Shown in pieces: positions 1 through 5,092 of a stretch of DNA of 5,092 nucleotides (its first letter is position 1; every line of letters begins with the position of its first letter). A model generated the notes under the pieces. That model ran no database searches. It saw only the letters and a program-made list of their open reading frames with translations, and was not told the origin of the DNA. The stretch comes from Modestobacter sp. Lineage in GTDB: Bacteria; Actinomycetota; Actinomycetes; Mycobacteriales; Geodermatophilaceae. A program made the position numbers and the translations under genes. The stretch lies in NCBI GenBank assembly GCA_025965775.1, contig JAOPWG010000454.1, positions 1 to 5,092 on the forward strand, written 5' to 3'.

Positions 1-1707
1 GACGCCGGGGCCGGATCGCTGCGGGAGGCGATCACGCTGGCCAACGCCTCCGCCGGGGTCGACACCATCACCTTCGACCCGGCGGTGTCGGGCACGATGA
101 CGCTCAGCTCGGCGCTGCCCACCATCACCGAGGTGGTGACCATCACCGGGCCGGGCGCCGGTGTCCTGACCATCGACGGCGACTTGTCCCGGGTCTTCTC
201 CGTCTCCGCCGCCACCTCGGGCACCCCGGGCACCACCACGATCAGCGGCCTCACCGTGACCCGTGGCGAGGCCTCCGCCGGTGCCGGGCTGTACAGCACC
301 AACTCCGACCTGTCGCTGCTGGACATGACGTTCACGGCCAACCACTCGACGGGGTACGCCGGTGCGGTCTACGCCACCGCCGGCCAGGTCACCATCACCG
401 GCTCGACGTTCACCGGCAACACCGCCGACAACGGCGGCGGGGCGTTCTACCTCGTCGGCGCCGACACGACCATCACCAGGGCCACCATCTCCGGGAACAC
501 CAGCCTGTACGGCGGCGGCGCCTATGTCTGGCAGGGCACCCTCGACGTCGTCGACAGCGAGATCAGCCGGAACAGGACCGACTTCGAGGGAGGAGGCATC
601 TCCCTCCGTGGCGGCGTCGCGGCAACGGTCACCGGCACCACGATCACGGACAACCACACCGACGGCCGCGGTGCCGGCGTGTACGCCGACTACTCCGACG
701 TGACGGTCACCGACTCCACGATCAGCGGGAACACTGCCGGCAGCGACGGTGGCGCGCTGTACCTCTACGGGGCGACGGCGACGGCGACGGTCTCGGGCTC
801 GACGATCAGCGGGAACACCGCTGCCCAGGCGGCAGCCGTCTCCACCAACTACGGCTCCGACCTGACCATGACCAACAGCACGGTGACCGGCAACCAGTCG
901 ACCGCGGCGGTCTTCGCCCTGAACGACTACACCGGCCCGTATACGGGCAGCGCGTCGTTCGACCACGTCACGATGGCCGGCAACACCGGGACCGCGGGGG
1001 TGTCGGCGGTCAACCCGCTGCCGATCACCGTCGTCGACTCGATCCTCTACGGGACCGATGGGGGCAACGACCTGCAGGCCAACGGCTCGACGATGACCGT
1101 GTCGTACTCGCTGTTCGGTGCCACGGCTGACGTGACCGGCGGCAGCGGTGGCAACGTGGTCGGGGTGAACCCGCAGCTGGGTGCGCTGGCCGACAACGGC
1201 GGGCCGACGGAGACGATGCTCCCGGCGTCGGCCAGCCCGGTCATCGACGCCGGTGACCCGGCGTACGCCGCGACGACGACCGACCAGCGCGGCCTGGCCC
1301 GGACCACCGATGCGAAGGCGACCGGGACGGCGGTCACCGACATGGGTGCGGTAGAGGTGGCCGCCGCGAGCACGCCGCCCGGCGGTGGTGGGTCCGGCTC
1401 CGGGGGAGGAACCGGCTCCGGGGGCTCGGATGGGGCCGGGACCGGTGGGTCCGGGGCCGACGGGTCCGGTGGCACCACGACCGGGACGACGACCGGGACG
1501 ACGACCGGCACCACGACCGGCTCGCCGGCCACGACGGCTGCGACCGCCACGACCGGGTCGAAGGCCTCCTCGCTCGCCTCCACCGGTACCGACACCTCGC
1601 TGCTGCTGCCGCTGGGTGGTGGCCTGGTCGTCGGCGGTGGTCTGCTGACGCTGCTGGGCGCGCGGTTCCGCCGTCGCCGGGTGACCGGAGCCGGTCCGGT
1701 CGGCTGA
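1..1707 (+). CDS. Secreted parallel beta-helix protein with choice-of-anchor-Q-like region and LAxTG wall-sorting signal (5' partial)
   Basis: The reading frame is open from the first base, giving 568 visible residues; the true start and signal peptide lie upstream. The GTG at 85 is internal: residues 5-11 read GSLREAI, a segment typical of the N-terminal part of CSLREAI/beta-helix surface proteins. Residues about 40-380 are Thr/Ser/Gly/Asn-rich with recurring STISGNT and TVTGN turns, as expected of a right-handed parallel beta-helix. Residues about 390-453 (NPQLGALADNGGPTET, then VIDAGDP, DQRG and DMGAVE) match the choice-of-anchor Q type of module. A Gly/Ser/Thr linker (about 458-520) leads to LASTG at 525-529, a hydrophobic helix (about 533-555) and an Arg-rich tail. 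This is a substrate signal for actinobacterial class E sortases, so the protein is probably wall-anchored. Adhesion or polysaccharide binding is possible, but no catalytic residues are evident. The family call is firm; the function is unknown. Confidence 0.9.
   Translation, partial: DAGAGSLREAITLANASAGVDTITFDPAVSGTMTLSSALPTITEVVTITGPGAGVLTIDGDLSRVFSVSAATSGTPGTTTISGLTVTRGEASAGAGLYSTNSDLSLLDMTFTANHSTGYAGAVYATAGQVTITGSTFTGNTADNGGGAFYLVGADTTITRATISGNTSLYGGGAYVWQGTLDVVDSEISRNRTDFEGGGISLRGGVAATVTGTTITDNHTDGRGAGVYADYSDVTVTDSTISGNTAGSDGGALYLYGATATATVSGSTISGNTAAQAAAVSTNYGSDLTMTNSTVTGNQSTAAVFALNDYTGPYTGSASFDHVTMAGNTGTAGVSAVNPLPITVVDSILYGTDGGNDLQANGSTMTVSYSLFGATADVTGGSGGNVVGVNPQLGALADNGGPTETMLPASASPVIDAGDPAYAATTTDQRGLARTTDAKATGTAVTDMGAVEVAAASTPPGGGGSGSGGGTGSGGSDGAGTGGSGADGSGGTTTGTTTGTTTGTTTGSPATTAATATTGSKASSLASTGTDTSLLLPLGGGLVVGGGLLTLLGARFRRRRVTGAGPVG
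718..818 (+). repeat. Direct repeat coding for beta-helix turns
   Basis: A 17-base sequence, acgatcagcgggaacac, occurs identically at 718-734 and 802-818, a spacing of 84 bases or 28 codons. It encodes TISGNT in the same frame each time. A related TISGNT coil lies at about 487-504 with different codons. The conserved bases suggest fairly recent duplication or gene conversion of a beta-helix coil. A short in-frame hexamer repeat, gcgacg three times at 772-789, lies between the two copies and codes for Ala-Thr pairs. Confidence 0.7.
1474..1521 (+). repeat. 12-base tandem repeat, four units, coding TTTG
   Basis: Four consecutive 12-base units (1474-1485, 1486-1497, 1498-1509, 1510-1521) of the form acSacgaccggS each encode Thr-Thr-Thr-Gly. 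The units differ only at the third base of the first codon and at the last base. Being a multiple of three, gain or loss of units would lengthen or shorten the wall-spanning linker without a frameshift. The repeat lies between the Gly/Ser-rich stretch and the LASTG sorting signal. Confidence 0.9.
1573..1680 (+). other. C-terminal LAxTG cell-wall sorting signal
   Basis: The tripartite signal is complete. LASTG is encoded at 1573-1587, followed by a hydrophobic Leu/Gly/Val helix and then RFRRRR encoded at 1663-1680, about 8 residues before the stop. LAxTG, rather than LPxTG, is the pentapeptide favoured by class E sortases of high-GC Actinobacteria. Cleavage would fall between Thr 528 and Gly 529 (numbering from window base 1). 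The sortase gene itself is not in this window. Confidence 0.85.
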
Positions 1708-1743
1708 GCGGGGACCCGCTGCGGCGGGAGCAGATCAGTGATC

Positions 1744-1779
1744 CGGTGGGGTCGGGGACCGACGTCCCCGGCCCCACCG
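1744..1779 (+). terminator. Strong hairpin, probable terminator of the beta-helix gene
   Basis: Bases 1744-1759 pair with 1764-1779 around a 4-base loop (cgac), giving a 16-bp stem. The only imperfection is position 1752 against 1771, which is a U-G wobble in the + transcript but an A-C mismatch in the - transcript. It begins 37 bases after the stop codon at 1707. No U-tract follows, which is common for actinobacterial terminators. Because the genes converge here it may act on both strands, but it is better formed for + transcription. Confidence 0.7.
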
Positions 1780-1789
1780 TCGTCTGCCC

Positions 1790-1867
1790 GTCGCGCTCTG
1801 CACGCGGATCGGTCGCACTGCTCGTGGTGCAACCCGTGCGGAGCGACAGGAGAGCGCGCAGAGCGAC
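1790..1867 (-). terminator. Possible structured 3' region of the minus-strand operon
   Basis: Two mutually exclusive stems can form: 1790-1801 with 1858-1867 (10 bp with a 2-base bulge) and 1792-1799 with 1851-1858 (8 bp perfect). The enclosed stretch can form a further 5-bp stem, 1800-1804 with 1835-1839. The structure starts about 15-25 bases past the stop codon of the small membrane protein gene, where a minus-strand terminator would be expected. It lacks a U-tract, and stems of this length arise often by chance in GC-rich DNA, so the call is tentative. Confidence 0.3.
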
Positions 1868-1881
1868 ACCCGGACCGTCGA

Positions 1882-2421
1882 TCAGTCGGTGCGGACGGCG
1901 GGGGAGCGGCGCGCCCGGCGGACGGCGACGACCGCCCACCCCGCCGCCACCACCCACACCGCGGCCGCGATCACCAGCAGGTTGCGGCCGTAGTCGCGGG
2001 GCAGGAACGAGGAGTTGAGCGGGTCGGCGCCGTAGCCGAGCACGAACGGCAGCGCGACGAGGGTCAGCACCCCGGTGATCGCGGCGGCCAGCAGGACCGG
2101 CGGCCGGGCGGGGCGGGGCAGCAACCGGGCGGCGAGCCAACCCAGCCCGATCCAGACCGGTGCGATGACCAGGTCGTGCACCAGTGCGCTGCCGATGAAC
2201 CAGGTCAGCCACGAGCCCAGCGGCACCCGCCTGCCGGCGGTGAGCAGCCCGTGCGCGCCGTAGACCCCCGCGGCCAGGCCGGGCAGGAGGAACAGCCAGC
2301 GCCACCAGGGGGTCAGCGCGCTGGTGGCCGGCCGGTCCGGGTCGGCGGCGTACGGGTCGCCGGGCACCCGGCCGGCAGCCCGGTCGTCGTGGTTGCGGCC
2401 GGCCTCGGCGGACAGGCTCAC
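1882..2421 (-). CDS. Small four-helix integral membrane protein, unknown function
   Basis: This 179-residue protein has a hydrophilic Asp/Arg-rich N-terminus (about 1-37) and four likely membrane helices at about 39-61, 70-98, 107-129 and 147-168, ending in a basic tail (RRARRS). Polar residues stand out: His82-Asp83 within helix 2 (ALVHDLVIAPVW) and the extramembrane segment around 132-147 containing FLPRDYGRN. The GTG start at 2421 overlaps the stop of the upstream molybdoprotein gene as GTGA. It is preceded by a clear ribosome-binding site, AGGGGG, 8 bases away. I do not recognise a named family. The tight coupling suggests a membrane partner or assembly factor of the molybdoprotein, which is inference. 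The existence of the gene is well supported by codon bias, membrane pattern and overlap; its role is open. Confidence 0.85.
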   Translation of the reverse strand: MSLSAEAGRNHDDRAAGRVPGDPYAADPDRPATSALTPWWRWLFLLPGLAAGVYGAHGLLTAGRRVPLGSWLTWFIGSALVHDLVIAPVWIGLGWLAARLLPRPARPPVLLAAAITGVLTLVALPFVLGYGADPLNSSFLPRDYGRNLLVIAAAVWVVAAGWAVVAVRRARRSPAVRTD

Positions 2422-3680
2422 GACCCGATCCCCCTACCGCCGGGCGCCACCCGGGTCACCCACTTGGTCTGCATGACCCCGGGGCGGTTGGGCGCGATCA
2501 GCCGCAACGGGTAGCCGTGGTCGGGGTCGAGGACCGAGCCGTCGAGGCCGGTGGCCAGCAGTGTGCGGGGGCTGCGGGCGTGCGGCGCGGCGACGGTGGA
2601 CACCCGGTACAGCCCACCGGTCTGCAGCGACTCCACGGTGACCTGCGTGTCCCGGGGGAGACCGGCCGCTTCGAGCAGGTCACCGAGCCGGACGCCGGTC
2701 CAGGTCGCGGTGGCGCTCCAGCCCTCCACACAGGTGATCGGCAGCCGCTCGGTGCGCTGCGGGAAGGCCCGCAGGTCGGCCAGCGACAGCTCCAGCCGGT
2801 TCGGACCCTCGACCACCAGCCGGTAGTCCGCTCCGACGTCGGTGGTGCCGGCCTTCTTCGCCGTCTGCCGGACCGGCACCCCCTGCCGGCCGACGCCGGG
2901 CACCCGGGGGGACAGCACCGAGACCGGTGCCAGCGGTGACAGCGTCTGGCCCACGGTGGTCAGCGTGACCGCGGCGACGCCCAGGCCGGCGGCGGCCACG
3001 AACGCCCGACGCGGCACCGGGTTGCCCTCGGCGGCGTCGTCCACCGCCCGCACCTCGGCCGCCTGTTCCGGTGCCAGCCCGGCGACCGCGCCCGCCGAGC
3101 CGCGGCGGGCCAGCCCGCGGCGGATCTCCGGCGCCTTGGCGCCCACGTGCACGGCGACCGCGCCGATCGCGATCCAGCCGGTCCAGTAGTGCGTCGTGGT
3201 GAAGAAGAAGCCCCACGGGTACCACTCGGCGATGTTGATCAGGCCGGTGACCAGCTGCATCGTGCCGGCGGCGACCAGCACCAGGATCGACAGCCGGCTG
3301 ATCGCGCGGGACGGAGAGCCGGCCGGTGGCCACTCGAAGAGCTTCGGGTAGACGGTCCACAGCTTGACCAGCAGCAGCGGGATCGACGCCAGCCCGGTGG
3401 CCACGTGGGTGCCCTGGGTGACCCGGTAGAGCCAGGACGGCGAGGCGGGCCAGACGAACCACCCGGCGGGGTGCTGGATGGCGTGGCTGATCAGGCCGGT
3501 GAGGAAGCAGACGGCGAAGGCGATCCCGAGGAGGGCGCCGGTGCGGGCGGCGCGGCGCTCGGAGTGCAGCGGGCTGGTGAACGTCCCGGAGCGGAACGGG
3601 CCGCGGCGCAGGCCGTCGGGCGGCCCGGGCAGCCGGGCGCCGAGCACCCGGTCCAGCAGCGCCGTCGGGGCGGCGGTCAC
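2418..3680 (-). CDS. Membrane molybdopterin oxidoreductase: cytochrome-b-like helices fused to a sulfite-oxidase-type domain
   Basis: From the preferred GTG start this is a 420-residue protein. Helices at about 46-66, 86-109, 128-150 and 164-182 form a cytochrome-b-like bundle with His66, His70, His92, His164 and His178 as candidate heme ligands. A basic loop (about 182-193) leads to PRRAFVAA (223-230) and a fifth helix to about 247; RRxFV resembles a twin-arginine signal. Residues about 283-415 form the sulfite-oxidase-type molybdopterin fold: Cys317 in ITCVEGWS is the expected molybdenum ligand, and HGYPLRLIAPNRPG (388-401) and KWVTRV follow the family pattern. The C-terminal dimerisation domain of true sulfite oxidases is absent. 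The positive-inside rule puts the catalytic domain outside the cell. The fusion recalls the two-protein MsrP/MsrQ pair. The substrate is unknown. An upstream GTG at 3725, overlapping the previous stop, is the alternative start; open frame beyond that is a shadow of the upstream gene. Confidence 0.88.
   Translation of the reverse strand: MTAAPTALLDRVLGARLPGPPDGLRRGPFRSGTFTSPLHSERRAARTGALLGIAFAVCFLTGLISHAIQHPAGWFVWPASPSWLYRVTQGTHVATGLASIPLLLVKLWTVYPKLFEWPPAGSPSRAISRLSILVLVAAGTMQLVTGLINIAEWYPWGFFFTTTHYWTGWIAIGAVAVHVGAKAPEIRRGLARRGSAGAVAGLAPEQAAEVRAVDDAAEGNPVPRRAFVAAAGLGVAAVTLTTVGQTLSPLAPVSVLSPRVPGVGRQGVPVRQTAKKAGTTDVGADYRLVVEGPNRLELSLADLRAFPQRTERLPITCVEGWSATATWTGVRLGDLLEAAGLPRDTQVTVESLQTGGLYRVSTVAAPHARSPRTLLATGLDGSVLDPDHGYPLRLIAPNRPGVMQTKWVTRVAPGGRGIGS
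2430..2435 (-). promoter_or_regulatory. Ribosome-binding site of the small membrane protein gene
   Basis: On the minus strand AGGGGG lies 8 bases before the GTG at 2421-2419, inside the end of the molybdoprotein coding region. It supports the GTG start that overlaps the upstream stop codon, and indicates coupled translation. Confidence 0.65.
2940..3014 (-). other. Internal twin-arginine-like signal and fifth membrane helix
   Basis: Codons for Pro-Arg-Arg-Ala-Phe-Val (3014-2997) precede an Ala/Gly/Val/Leu-rich helix ending near 2940. The motif sits after four helices and a basic cytoplasmic loop, directly before the cofactor-binding domain. This order is the hallmark of actinobacterial membrane proteins whose early helices are inserted by Sec and whose last helix and cofactor-loaded domain are moved by Tat. 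The signal is read from sequence; the use of Tat is inferred. Confidence 0.65.
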
Positions 3681-3684
3681 GCGT

Positions 3685-3691
3685 CCTCCCC
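3685..3691 (-). promoter_or_regulatory. Ribosome-binding site supporting the molybdoprotein start at 3680
   Basis: On the minus strand GGGGAGG ends 4 bases before the GTG at 3680-3678. The alternative GTG at 3725-3723 has no purine-rich site before it and would depend on coupling to the upstream stop. The spacing of 4 bases is a little short, so the choice is preferred rather than certain. Confidence 0.6.
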
Positions 3692-3721
3692 GCTGGCGCT
3701 CGTCGACCGCGTGCCGCTCGG

Positions 3722-4441
3722 TCACGGCGAGCCGGCCAGCCCGGCGGAGACCTCGTCGACGGCCTGGCGGGTGCGGCTGTCCGGCGGGCAGAGCGCGGCC
3801 ACCGCGACGGCGTCGGCGAGGTGGTCGATGTCGGTGAGCGGCGGGAGGTCGACCACGGTCACCCCGGCCCGCTCGAGCGCGGCGCGGGTCAGGTCGGCGG
3901 TGTCCTCCCGGGACATCGGGACGTCGGTCAGCACTGCGGCCACCGCGGGGTCGTGCACGCCGAGGGCCCACCAGCCGCCGTCGGGGGCGGTGCCGAGCAC
4001 CGCGCTACCGGGGCCGGCCGCGACGAGTCGCGCCAGGCAGCCGGTGAGCAGCCCGGGGGAGACCTGCGGGGTGTCCATGCCGATCAGGAGGGTGGGCAGC
4101 TGCCCGCCGGCCGCGCTCACGGCGTCGGCGGTCATCGCGTCGGCGAAGGCGCGTGCCAGTCGGGTGCCCAGGTCGCCGGCCACCTGCGGGACGACGTGGC
4201 AACCGGTCAGGTCCAGCTCGCCCGGGGCGCCGTCCAGGGCCACGGCCCGGCGGTGCACCGGCGTGGCCCGCACGACGTCCAGGGTGTCGCCGACGGCCGC
4301 TGCGGCGATCGCTGCGGCCTGCTCCGGCGTGCACGGCGGGGTGAGCCGGGTCTTGCTCCGGCCGGGCACCGGCGCCTTGGTGATCACCAGGAGCTGGGTG
4401 GGGCTGCGCCGCAGGGGAACCGGAACAGGATCGTCAGTCAT
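3722..4441 (-). CDS. TIGR04282/DUF2064-family GT-A fold transferase
   Basis: This 239-residue soluble protein resembles the TIGR04282 (DUF2064) glycosyltransferase-like family, whose fold is related to nucleotidyltransferases such as CofC. The N-terminal nucleotide-binding segment KAPVPGRSKTRL is at 22-33. The metal/sugar-site segment IGMDTPQV is at 120-127, where most members have a Gly-Ser/Thr-Asp pattern; here Met precedes Asp123. APDGGWWALG is at 152-161, and a late DIDHLAD at 204-210 is usual for the family. It probably transfers a sugar or nucleotidyl group in the cytoplasm; the acceptor is unknown. The ATG start overlaps the stop of the upstream GT2 gene (ATGA), with a weak GGAAGG 10 bases upstream. 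Its stop lies 41 bases before the preferred molybdoprotein start. The family assignment is strong. The 'arsenosugar biosynthesis' label often attached to the family should not be taken over here, as no arsenic genes are visible. Confidence 0.88.
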   Translation of the reverse strand: MTDDPVPVPLRRSPTQLLVITKAPVPGRSKTRLTPPCTPEQAAAIAAAAVGDTLDVVRATPVHRRAVALDGAPGELDLTGCHVVPQVAGDLGTRLARAFADAMTADAVSAAGGQLPTLLIGMDTPQVSPGLLTGCLARLVAAGPGSAVLGTAPDGGWWALGVHDPAVAAVLTDVPMSREDTADLTRAALERAGVTVVDLPPLTDIDHLADAVAVAALCPPDSRTRQAVDEVSAGLAGSP

Positions 4442-5092
4442 CGGGCGAGCACCTTCCGCATGTCGTTGATGGTCCGCGCGGTGCCCAGCACCGTGCCGGT
4501 GACCTTGGACCTGGTGCCCTCGGCGCGCGGGGCGTAGCCGACGTCCACCTCGGCGAGCCGCCAGCCGCGGTCCGACGCCCGGGTCACCATCTCCAGCGGG
4601 TAGCCGAAGCGCCGGTCGGTGATCCCCAGGTCCAGCAGCGCCTGCCGGCGTCCGGCCCGCATCGGCCCGAGGTCGTGCAGCGCGACCCCGGTGCGCCGGC
4701 GCAGCATCACGCCCAGCGCGGTGTTCGCCACCCGCGCGTGCACCGGCCAGGCACCGCGCTGGGTCGGCCGCCGCCGGCCGAGCACCAGGTCGGCGTCGCC
4801 GGCCAGCACGGGGTCGGCGACCAGCGGCAGCTGCGCGGGGTCCATCGAGGCGTCGGCGTCGCAGAAGCAGACGACGTCGGCGGTGGCTGCCTCCAGCCCG
4901 GCGTGCGCGGCCGCGCCGAAGCCGCGCTGCGGCACGTGCACCACGACCGCGCCGGAGTCGGCGGCGATCTGGGCCGACCCGTCGGTCGAGCCGTTGTCGG
5001 CGACGATGGCGCGGTAGCCGGCGGGAAGTCGGCCGAGCACCCAGGGCAGGGCCGCTGCCTCGTCGAGGCAGGGGAAGACGACGTCCGGCACG
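4438..5092 (-). CDS. GT2-family glycosyltransferase (start at or beyond the window edge)
   Basis: At least 217 residues are visible. The order of motifs is that of GT-A fold family 2 transferases. The N-terminal PCLDEAAALPWVL (7-19) is the family's nucleotide-sugar entry strand and loop. ADNGSTDGS (31-39) contacts the nucleotide. FCDADASMDP (76-85) holds the metal-binding DxD at 78-80, and LGRRR follows at 104-108. RFGYPLEMVTRA (161-172) and GTRSKVTGT (192-200) are typical of the dolichol/polyprenol-phosphate sugar transferase-like subgroup. There is no membrane helix, so the enzyme is probably cytoplasmic or peripheral. A GTG at 5091-5089 could be the start, but the usual N-terminus of such proteins has a few more residues, so the true start may lie outside. 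The stop overlaps the next start (ATGA). It is the first visible gene of the operon. The donor sugar and acceptor are unknown. Confidence 0.87.
   Translation of the reverse strand, partial: VPDVVFPCLDEAAALPWVLGRLPAGYRAIVADNGSTDGSAQIAADSGAVVVHVPQRGFGAAAHAGLEAATADVVCFCDADASMDPAQLPLVADPVLAGDADLVLGRRRPTQRGAWPVHARVANTALGVMLRRRTGVALHDLGPMRAGRRQALLDLGITDRRFGYPLEMVTRASDRGWRLAEVDVGYAPRAEGTRSKVTGTVLGTARTINDMRKVLAR

Noticed and set aside
1734..1744. Small palindrome gatcagtgatc before the main hairpin, considered as an operator
   Set aside because: Arms of only five bases with no second copy nearby; it lies between convergent gene ends where an operator has no promoter to control.
1047..1832. A 261-codon minus-strand open frame opposite the end of the beta-helix gene, and a 323-codon one at 1334-2305
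   Set aside because: Both translate the Gly/Thr linker and intergenic hairpin into Pro/Val/Arg-rich low-complexity sequence, and the second also runs through the small membrane protein gene out of frame. They are shadows.
1738..2514. A 258-codon + strand open frame opposite the small membrane protein gene
   Set aside because: The product is Gly/Gln/Arg/Pro-rich without any motif, and the opposite strand encodes clear membrane helices with a good ribosome-binding site.
3681..3971. N-terminal extension of the molybdoprotein frame upstream of its start (up to 97 more residues)
   Set aside because: The extension is Arg/Pro/Gly-rich and almost all of it lies over the end of the upstream transferase gene in another frame. 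It has no plausible domain, and a better start with a ribosome-binding site exists at 3680.
3147..4469. A 440-codon open frame on the + strand opposite the molybdoprotein and transferase genes
   Set aside because: Its product is low-complexity Arg/Gly/Pro/Ala/Ser sequence with no domain, while the opposite strand carries recognisable families with motifs throughout. Long antisense frames are expected in such GC-rich DNA.

Overview
The window is very GC-rich, with strong G/C bias at third codon positions and frequent GTG starts. The cell-wall sorting signal is of the LAxTG type. Together these point to a high-GC actinobacterium. A Geodermatophilaceae-like organism (Blastococcus, Modestobacter, Geodermatophilus) is my best guess; this rests on gene style and protein flavour, not on a database search.

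Layout. On the + strand, positions 1-1707 hold the 3' part of a large secreted parallel beta-helix protein. It has a GSLREAI-type segment at the window edge, a beta-helix with repeated Asn-Thr turns, a choice-of-anchor-Q-like region, a Gly/Ser/Thr linker with a TTTG tandem repeat, and a C-terminal LASTG sorting signal. It is followed by a 174-bp intergenic region (1708-1881) with a 16-bp stem hairpin at 1744-1779 and weaker structure at 1790-1867. The rest is a tightly packed minus-strand operon that converges on the first gene. In transcription order it encodes a GT2-family glycosyltransferase (from the window edge to 4438), a TIGR04282/DUF2064-type GT-A fold transferase (4441-3722), a membrane protein fusing a four-helix cytochrome-b-like domain to a sulfite-oxidase-type molybdopterin domain (3680-2418), and a small four-helix membrane protein (2421-1882).

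How the genes fit together. Two of the three operon junctions are 4-base stop/start overlaps. The third is either a 41-base gap, with the start I prefer, or another 4-base overlap. The gene products are therefore probably made in linked amounts. The molybdoprotein appears to be inserted with its catalytic domain outside the cell: four helices, then an RRxF motif in front of a fifth helix, as in dual Sec/Tat membrane proteins. A plausible but unproven reading is that this is an envelope redox enzyme with a built-in quinol or heme module and a small membrane partner, made together with two cytoplasmic nucleotide-sugar transferases. The substrate of the set cannot be read from the sequence. No RNA genes, CRISPR arrays, insertion sequences or phage genes were seen.
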